From Deltaproteobacteria bacterium (GTDB lineage: Bacteria; Desulfobacterota; Dissulfuribacteria; Dissulfuribacterales; JALVPX01), in NCBI GenBank assembly GCA_027031565.1, contig JALVPX010000154.1, positions 1 through 12,774 of the forward strand: DNA of 12,774 nt, written 5' to 3'. Positions 6,941 to 12,774 of this stretch are shown in pieces. Within the stretch, counting starts at the first letter, position 1. Each line of letters starts with the position of its first letter. A program made the translations under genes and the position numbers. The notes below the pieces were generated by a model. The model was not told the origin of the DNA. It worked only from the letters and a program-made list of their open reading frames with translations, and made no database searches.

Positions 6941-8608
6941 ATGTCCAAAAGACTTCCGGTAATCATTTCTGTCCTGGCAATTTTACTCTTTTTGTCCATT
7001 AAAACCTCTGATGCCGCCCCGGTCCCGTCGGTGTCCATAAGCCATCCCGGCCAGCCTTTCATTGGTCAAAATTTTGACCTCGAACTGGCCTTTGACAACA
7101 CGGATGCCGCTGATACGGGTTTCGGCCCCTTTATCGATGCATACATCCCGGTTACCGGAGCAGATGGCGATGACGGCATACTGGTTGATGACAATGCCCA
7201 GGCGACATACCTGGGTGTGCCTGTAACCACAGTTATTCAGACCTTTCCAGACGATGGCGGCGGTACAGGGTGCGTTGACCATCCATATGCAGTGGATGGT
7301 ACAGGAGCCAAGCTTCAGGTGTGCGGTCCGGCAGGTGACAAGGTGGTGACCATCCTTCTTCCCTTTGGCTCCTTTGTGCCTGATCAGCCTGCGGCTGTCG
7401 TAAAGCTCCCAGTGACCCTGAGCAACAAGGCTGACTTGAACCATGACCTCAACATTTGCGCAAGGTCAGGCTTTCAGTTCGGGGCCGATGCCCTGGACAA
7501 CCCCTCCACAGATCCCTCAATCCTGTCTGATCCAGACCAAAGCGTATCTGACTGGTCTCCGTGCAGCACTGCAGAGCCTGCCTTGATCAAAATCAGCAAA
7601 AAGTATAATGGCCCCGAGGATGAGACAGCGACCGGCCCCAACTTCCCCAGGGAATACCGTATTGAGGTCGAGATAGCCCCTGGCCAGACTATCACAAACC
7701 TCTATGTGATCGATGTTCTGCCCAACAACATGGCCTACAGGAGGCTGGTTTCAACCTCTCCGGCCGGCGCTGCTGCCATATCTGAACCCGCGGCGGATTC
7801 TCCGTCAAACAGCCCGAACAACGTCCTGGACATCCGGTTTGACTCCTTGACCGGAGATGCAGATGCAGAGGGCTCCCCAGACGCAGTGGTGGTGTTTGAA
7901 TATTTCATTCCAAGACTCGATGCAGATAGTGCTGCCGTAATCGATGCGTCTTCCGGGGATGACGCCCTTTCCGAAAACCAAGCTAGGGCAGAAGGCGACT
8001 GGACTCCCATCGACGGCCGTGATCCAGGGGGAACCAGCAATGCTGTGGCTGATCCAGCAGGCGCAGAGCATACGCTGGCAGACAAATCCATTGCCATCCA
8101 GAAGAGTGTTGCAAACATCTCGCATCCAGGCGCAGAGCATCCAGTCCCTGGTGACGTGCTGGAATATACGCTCACATTTCAGGTTTCCGACTACTTTTCC
8201 TTTGACAATGTAAACGTTGCAGACGTAATCTCGGATGGTCAAAGGTTTGACACAAACTTTACGCCGACAATGAGTGTAACTGTTCATGGCAGCACGAGCA
8301 GCGGAGATATGGACAATGCAAATGTCCAAGTCACCACGCATTACAGCAATCCGCCTGATCGAAGTGCAGCAGACGGGACCAACGGTACCACTGATATCCT
8401 GTTCAAGGTTTCCGACGAGCTTAATACAAGGGGGGTAGACGTCCGTCTCACAGGTGGATGCGTTCCCGCTAATGGAACTGGTAACGGAACTCCGCCAGAT
8501 TGTTCAAGTTTTGACCAGGGTCCCACCACAGGAACCATAGTTTTCAGGACGGTCGTGCAGCAGGAATTCAGCGATGACCTGCCTTCCGGAGACAGGGGGA
8601 TGTGCTGA
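6941..8608 (+). CDS. Giant secreted repeat protein (isopeptide D2/DUF11-like), N-terminal part, frameshifted
   Basis: 555 residues before a TGA. ATG 6941 has GGAGAG at a good distance. The signal peptide has a basic start and hydrophobic core (VIISVLAILLFLSI), with likely cleavage after DAA. Residues about 28-210 form a unique N-terminal domain (VSISHPGQPFIGQNFDLEL onward) with a few Cys. Two immunoglobulin-like repeats follow. One starts at about 213 (LIKISKKYNG, then YVIDVLPNN) and has an Asn in SENQARA at about 346. The other starts at about 384 (IAIQKSVANISH, with GDVLEYTLTF). The second repeat is cut by the stop: the last natural residues are SGDRG, after which the frame runs into MC-stop. 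One extra G in the G5 run at 8595-8599 would continue directly into the next open frame as GDVLNDNVAITG. I therefore read this as the 5' part of a single gene. A surface adhesin or matrix role is inferred from repeat type and context. Confidence 0.8.
   Translation: MSKRLPVIISVLAILLFLSIKTSDAAPVPSVSISHPGQPFIGQNFDLELAFDNTDAADTGFGPFIDAYIPVTGADGDDGILVDDNAQATYLGVPVTTVIQTFPDDGGGTGCVDHPYAVDGTGAKLQVCGPAGDKVVTILLPFGSFVPDQPAAVVKLPVTLSNKADLNHDLNICARSGFQFGADALDNPSTDPSILSDPDQSVSDWSPCSTAEPALIKISKKYNGPEDETATGPNFPREYRIEVEIAPGQTITNLYVIDVLPNNMAYRRLVSTSPAGAAAISEPAADSPSNSPNNVLDIRFDSLTGDADAEGSPDAVVVFEYFIPRLDADSAAVIDASSGDDALSENQARAEGDWTPIDGRDPGGTSNAVADPAGAEHTLADKSIAIQKSVANISHPGAEHPVPGDVLEYTLTFQVSDYFSFDNVNVADVISDGQRFDTNFTPTMSVTVHGSTSSGDMDNANVQVTTHYSNPPDRSAADGTNGTTDILFKVSDELNTRGVDVRLTGGCVPANGTGNGTPPDCSSFDQGPTTGTIVFRTVVQQEFSDDLPSGDRGMC
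8595..8599 (+). other. G5 homopolymer at the frameshift site
   Basis: The two frames of the repeat protein meet at AGGGGGA. Restoring one G (or a -1 slip at the GGG codon 8597-8599) joins SGDRG to DVLNDNVAITG. It could be a real mutation, a phase-variable tract, or a sequencing or assembly error. Confidence 0.75.
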
Positions 8609-11600
8609 ACGATAATGTTGCAATTACGGGAAGTCTCCTTTCAGTTGAAGACAACACATCCCACACAGGGCAGGATGAACAGGACACAAGCCAGGTCCAG
8701 GTGAGCATAGGGTATGGCCAGCTTTCAAAAGAGATTTATGCAGTCAACGGAAACACCGATTACACGAGTCCAGTTGAAGTCAGGCCTGGAGACACCGTTA
8801 CTTACCGCATTAAGTACACGCTTCCATCCAGTGATGTAGAAGAGCTGAAATTTATTGATTACCTTCCCAAGCCCGTACTAGAGGCCGTAGAGGTAACCGC
8901 CTTTGATGACATTGTAAATGATGATGTTCCAATCGCAGGACATGCCAAGTTCGGCCCTGCTGATACCTTCCATGATATATACGATGATGGTTCAGGTCAT
9001 GATTATCCTGCCTTGAGTTCAAACGGATCAGAAAACACGGTGACCTTCACCTATGGCAACTTTGATTCAAGTGATCAGGCTCCCAGGGTGATCGATCTGC
9101 TCTTTACAGTCACTGTTACAGACGATCCTTTTGCAGATGAGCTGTTCCTGACTAACCAGGTGCGTTCAACCCAGGGTTCCACAAACGGAGTGGACCAGCA
9201 GGCAGATGCTATCATACAGATAAATCTTCGGGAACCTGATCTCAGAATCACCAAAGGCGTTTCAGACAGCACAAACGATGCTGCCAGAAACACCATATCA
9301 CCACCTGCTTCTATCCTGCCAATAAATGGCGACATCTCGTCTTCAGACGGTGGAGACACTGTCACATTCACCATTACAGTGGAGAATGTTGGCGGAGCTG
9401 AGGCCCACGAAGTGATCATAACGGACAACACCGATGATTACATGGATAACTGCCAGGTGGTCAGCGTCAAGGACGGAAGCGGGACAGACCTGGGCCATTC
9501 CGGGGACCTGTTTGGCACAGGCCTTCAGCTTGACGAAACCATTGCTGCAAACGACGAAAACCCTGCCGGGGGCGGCGCGCCGTTTTCTACAGACACTGCA
9601 GTCATAACATTTACATGCGATATCAAAAACGATGTCCATCCCCAAGCAGAAATTGTCTCTGCGGCCTCGGTAACCTGGAAGGCAGATGCAGGCGCCGCAG
9701 ACACCTTTGCCCCAAGGTCGGACCAGGCAAAGATCACCATTGCGGACCCGCTGCTGGTAAAGACCATTTCAGCCATTACACCAGGGCCTGCTTCCCCCTA
9801 TTTCACGGCAGGTGACGTAGTTACCTACAGGATTGAAGTGACCTTGCCCGAGGGCAATGTTACGAACATGGTACTCACCGACACTCTGCCAGATGGCCTG
9901 ACCTACATCGACAACACGGCAAACGTGGATGCAGCCGGCTTCCAGGGGACACTTGATACAGATCCAACCGTTACAGCCAATGGCCAGGCCATCACTATAG
10001 AATTTGATGACCCCGCTGTGACTGTGGTGGATAGTGATAATAATGAAACGAATAACAAATTTGTTTTGACCCTGGATGCCAGGGTGGGGAATGTTCCTGC
10101 CAATGACGGGCTGCCCAGCCGCCAGGCCAAAAACAACATCGCCGAGCTGGCATTCACAGGCGGCACTCCAACAAGGGGCACCAGCACGGGATATTTTGTT
10201 GAACCCCATCTGAACCTTACCAAGAGCATGTCTCCCAGCCAGCCTGATGCCGGGGATACAGTAACCATTACGATACAAATCACAAATGATGGAACCAGCC
10301 CTGCCCACGACATCGTGGTCCAGGACGTGCTAGATTCAGACCTGTTCGACCTGTCAACGGTCTCCGAAGGCAGCACGGCTAATGGTTTTTCATTTAGTTA
10401 CGATTCCAATACAGGGACCATTACCTATTCAGAGAGTGATGCCAATAATTCACTGGGGGTTGGTGCATCAGCCACTTTCACCTTCCAGGCAGCCATCAAG
10501 GATGATGCAGTAACTGGTTCATCCTATGAAAATCAGGCATCGGTCACCTATTATTCCCAGGATTCTGCAAATGGCCCTGTCCAGGGTTCAAGGCAGGGTT
10601 CAGACGATGCAGCAGGTTCGATTGCCCTAAGGGGCGGCAGCCTGGTCAAATCCCTGTCAGCCACTTCCGAAGACTGGACCTCTGGCTCCCTGCTTGCCAT
10701 TGGCGAGGTGGCCACCTTTCAGCTGGCCCTGGACCTTCCTGAAGGCAGGACCGAGGCCTCGGATACCGTTGCCTTCATACAGGATTCGCTTCCCGCAGGT
10801 TACAGATACATTTCAGGCACTGCACGGTACCGTGTCGTGTGCAACACAATCATTGAGAACCAGAATGGTGCACTGCCTGCAGCAGATAGCGCCATTGCGC
10901 CCTCTGTAACAGGAGATGGTTCAACATCCTCCCAGACATTGGCCTTTGATCTCGGCCAGTATCTGCAGAACAACGACAGTGATGCCGATTCCGAGCAGAT
11001 AATCATCACCTACCAGGCACAGGTGTTGAACGCCTCGGCAAACAATCGTTCAGATACCAAGACAAACACCGCAACCTTCACATACAAGAATGCGGCAGGG
11101 ACTGACCAGACGTCCCAGGCCTCTGTTACGACCACTGTTGGGGAGCCCAACCTCGACTTCACTCTCAGTGCCACCCAGCCGGCAGACGGCCCAGGGTGCC
11201 AGGTGGTGTACACTGCAAGGCTCACCAACACGTCTGTACCACAGGCAGTGAGGGCGTGGGAACCGGTTGTCACGGATACCTTGGACACCGACAAGTTTGA
11301 GAACTTTCAAATCGAGAGCGCCGTGCTCATACAGGGTGGTGATGCCTTTACCGACATCACCGATTGTGCCTCCTTTGGAGGTGCAGGAGGAAACGAGCTC
11401 CACGTAGATCTTTCTTGCATAAACGCAGACACCAGGTATCTCGGCCCCGGCGACTACATTGAAGTGGTGTACAAGGCCTGTTTGAAGCCGAGCGTCAACT
11501 TCGGGGAGACTATTACAAATGACGCTGCCGGTGCTGCCACTTCCCTGCCTGGAGACCACGGCAGCTATCCAGTCGGCGGCAATCCAGGCGATGTGGATGG

Positions 11601-12666
11601 GGAGCGTACTGCAAGCGGAGGCGTAAACGATCTCACGGCTGCGGATTCTGCTTCAATTACGGTTGCTACCCCGACCATCGAATTGACGCCCGACACCTCT
11701 TTGCCGGTAGGCGGAACAGTTGATCATACCGTTACCGTTGAGGTGCCGGTGGGAACCAAGGATGACTTCACCATCACAGTCGATCTTCCTGACGGCCTTA
11801 CCTATACAGGAGACGAGATAACGATTTCGGGCATCGGCGGCAGTATCACAGTCACCAACAATCCGGATACATCGCCTGGGTCGGGAACCGATCCACTGGT
11901 TTTCAACTTCGGAACCATTGAAAACAGCGGTTCCACCACAGCCACCTTCACCATCACCTACAAGGTGGAAGTCGCCAATGTAATGGGCAACCAGAGGGGA
12001 ACGGTTCTGACAGACAGCGCCTCTATGACCTACGCAGGCCAGGCAGGCGATCCTCCCTCAGATTCGGCTTCAGTCACAGTTGTTGAACCTAATCTGGAGA
12101 TAGATCAGACTATCTTGTCTGGTGCCGTTGGCAGTGACGCCGGCGATTCGGTTCGCATCCAGACAACCCTGCGCAACATAGGAAATGGAACGGCCCGCCA
12201 GGTAACCCTGCGCGATGTCCTGCCGCCTGAATTGCTGGGTGCCCCAGATGGCAGCGGTTCAGGGGACAAGTTCGTGAACATAACCCTGACCAACGAAAGC
12301 GGAGACGTGGTGCTTAGCACTGACGGTACAACGCTCCTGGCCTCTCAGCATGCAGTTCAGGCAGGCGATACCCTTGGCTGGCAGCCCTTTGACATGCCTT
12401 CTGGCGGTGCCTTGACCATTACCTATGAGGCAGTGGTGAGCAACAATGCGGCAACAGGCGCAGCACTCAATACCTCTGCCGACGTGACTTACCGGTCTGT
12501 TCCCAATGGAGGACGAGATGGGTCTGATCTTGGAGATGATGACAACGATGACAGATTGAACAATTATCATGAACAGGATCAAAACAACCTGACACTTGCA
12601 ACCAATATCTCCATACAAAAGGGGTTCTTCCGGCATATGAGTACCTGGGTTGAATTAGAGAGTTGA
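8602..12666 (+). CDS. Giant secreted repeat protein, continuation after frameshift; 3' end cut by IS
   Basis: 1,354 codons, opening at a GTG (8602) that overlaps the previous TGA; a start here would lack a signal peptide, so it is better seen as the rest of the upstream gene. With the frame restored the product is about 1,908 residues. It holds four pairs of alternating domains. D2-like domains start near residues 41, 384, 680 and 1071 (for example LLVKTISA, GDVVTYRIEVTLP, LTDTLPDGLTY). DUF11-like domains each open with an EP-[DHN]-L motif at about 211, 534, 848 and 1162 (for example EPHLNLTKSMS, GDTVTITIQITNDG). Cys residues are limited to DUF11-like domains 1 and 3 and one D2-like domain. 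A fifth D2-like domain has just begun (ISIQK, about 1336-1340) when the insertion sequence interrupts it; the last 14 residues are encoded by the element. No PEP-CTERM or LPXTG-like sorting signal is present, probably because it was lost. Confidence 0.8.
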   Translation: MLNDNVAITGSLLSVEDNTSHTGQDEQDTSQVQVSIGYGQLSKEIYAVNGNTDYTSPVEVRPGDTVTYRIKYTLPSSDVEELKFIDYLPKPVLEAVEVTAFDDIVNDDVPIAGHAKFGPADTFHDIYDDGSGHDYPALSSNGSENTVTFTYGNFDSSDQAPRVIDLLFTVTVTDDPFADELFLTNQVRSTQGSTNGVDQQADAIIQINLREPDLRITKGVSDSTNDAARNTISPPASILPINGDISSSDGGDTVTFTITVENVGGAEAHEVIITDNTDDYMDNCQVVSVKDGSGTDLGHSGDLFGTGLQLDETIAANDENPAGGGAPFSTDTAVITFTCDIKNDVHPQAEIVSAASVTWKADAGAADTFAPRSDQAKITIADPLLVKTISAITPGPASPYFTAGDVVTYRIEVTLPEGNVTNMVLTDTLPDGLTYIDNTANVDAAGFQGTLDTDPTVTANGQAITIEFDDPAVTVVDSDNNETNNKFVLTLDARVGNVPANDGLPSRQAKNNIAELAFTGGTPTRGTSTGYFVEPHLNLTKSMSPSQPDAGDTVTITIQITNDGTSPAHDIVVQDVLDSDLFDLSTVSEGSTANGFSFSYDSNTGTITYSESDANNSLGVGASATFTFQAAIKDDAVTGSSYENQASVTYYSQDSANGPVQGSRQGSDDAAGSIALRGGSLVKSLSATSEDWTSGSLLAIGEVATFQLALDLPEGRTEASDTVAFIQDSLPAGYRYISGTARYRVVCNTIIENQNGALPAADSAIAPSVTGDGSTSSQTLAFDLGQYLQNNDSDADSEQIIITYQAQVLNASANNRSDTKTNTATFTYKNAAGTDQTSQASVTTTVGEPNLDFTLSATQPADGPGCQVVYTARLTNTSVPQAVRAWEPVVTDTLDTDKFENFQIESAVLIQGGDAFTDITDCASFGGAGGNELHVDLSCINADTRYLGPGDYIEVVYKACLKPSVNFGETITNDAAGAATSLPGDHGSYPVGGNPGDVDGERTASGGVNDLTAADSASITVATPTIELTPDTSLPVGGTVDHTVTVEVPVGTKDDFTITVDLPDGLTYTGDEITISGIGGSITVTNNPDTSPGSGTDPLVFNFGTIENSGSTTATFTITYKVEVANVMGNQRGTVLTDSASMTYAGQAGDPPSDSASVTVVEPNLEIDQTILSGAVGSDAGDSVRIQTTLRNIGNGTARQVTLRDVLPPELLGAPDGSGSGDKFVNITLTNESGDVVLSTDGTTLLASQHAVQAGDTLGWQPFDMPSGGALTITYEAVVSNNAATGAALNTSADVTYRSVPNGGRDGSDLGDDDNDDRLNNYHEQDQNNLTLATNISIQKGFFRHMSTWVELES

Positions 12667-12668
12667 AG

Positions 12669-12734
12669 GTGGACATAAACAGAGACAAATTATTTGAGCC
12701 TAATCAAATAAAAGGAGGTCTCTGTCATGTCCAC
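12669..12734 (+). promoter_or_regulatory. Hairpin sequestering the transposase start codon
   Basis: GTGGACAT (12669-12676) pairs with ATGTCCAC (12727-12734), which contains the start codon. ACAGAGAC (12679-12686) pairs with GTCTCTGT (12718-12725). Above an internal loop holding most of the ribosome site AGGAGG (12713-12718), TTATTTGA (12690-12697) pairs with TCAAATAA (12704-12711) over a 6-base loop. All 24 pairs are Watson-Crick. Transcripts entering from outside would fold this and be poorly translated, as known for IS10 and IS50. Confidence 0.65.
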
Positions 12735-12774
12735 GTCCATATTGTACCATGCTTTTGGGCTCAAGGGTATTCAG
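12727..12774 (+). CDS. ISL3-family transposase, N-terminal fragment cut by window end
   Basis: Sixteen codons are visible from an ATG with a strong ribosome site (AGGAGGT, 7 bases upstream). The residues MSTSILYHAFGLKGIQ match what I recall of the N-terminus of ISL3-family transposases (IS204/IS1001/IS1165 group), DDE enzymes that move by cut and paste. The fragment ends at the window edge, so the zinc-binding and catalytic regions cannot be examined and it is unknown whether the gene is intact. Confidence 0.7.
   Translation, partial: MSTSILYHAFGLKGIQ

Larger units (their letters stand above)
12621..12774 (+). mobile_element. Left end of an ISL3-type insertion sequence, partial
   Basis: The adhesin repeat homology stops after ISIQK, and the sequence changes to GGGGTTCTTCCGGCATATGA, resembling the GG-starting terminal repeats of ISL3 elements. 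A non-coding leader of about 105 bases follows, then a transposase start codon at 12727. The exact edge (12620-12622) and any 8-base target duplication cannot be fixed, since the right end is outside the window. Confidence 0.65.

Noticed and set aside
9769..10376. Long minus-strand frames opposite the repeat protein
   Set aside because: They have no domain features, and the plus-strand frame shows clear repeated protein motifs throughout.
12690..12711. AT-rich hairpin as a transcription terminator
   Set aside because: The stem is almost all A-T and is followed by A and G, not a T run; it fits better as the upper part of the transposase-start hairpin.

Overview
The window suggests a Gram-negative bacterium with an outer membrane. 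It holds one side of an exosortase (XrtA/EpsH, PEP-CTERM type) exopolysaccharide locus and, divergently, a very large secreted repeat protein whose gene is broken. Base composition is roughly even. Arg codons AGG and Ile codons ATA are common, which would fit a Desulfobacterota-like lineage better than an enteric or beta-proteobacterial one, but the taxonomic guess is weak.

Minus strand, 6622 down to 1: six tightly packed genes that look like one operon, read right to left. They are a Wza-like export protein, an outer-membrane beta-barrel protein of the PEP-CTERM-associated family, a Wzz-like chain-length protein, a CpsD/CapB-type tyrosine autokinase, an ExeA-like AAA ATPase with a coiled-coil tail, and a TPR lipoprotein cut by the window edge. 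Together they form the envelope-spanning export and length-control machinery for a polysaccharide. Glycosyltransferases and the exosortase itself are not in the window and would be expected beyond position 1.

6623-6940: a 318-base divergent regulatory region. Toward the operon there is a sigma-70-like promoter. Toward the repeat protein there is a good sigma-54 (-24/-12) promoter at 6774-6789, followed by a leader that can fold into nested helices (6805-6878).

Plus strand, 6941-12666: a secreted protein of about 1,900 residues built from alternating immunoglobulin-like repeats related to the fimbrial isopeptide D2 and DUF11 families. The reading frame is interrupted at a G5 tract (8595-8599), which splits it into two open frames (6941-8608 and 8602-12666). 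Its 3' end is cut by an insertion sequence starting near 12621. The last 150 bases are the left end of that element. They include a long hairpin over the start of an ISL3-type transposase gene, of which only the first 16 codons are visible.

The most interesting points are the sigma-54 promoter plus structured leader driving a giant adhesin-like protein beside an exopolysaccharide locus, the Lys/Asn pairs in its domains that predict internal isopeptide cross-links, the homopolymer frameshift inside one such domain, and the start-codon-sequestering hairpin of the insertion sequence.
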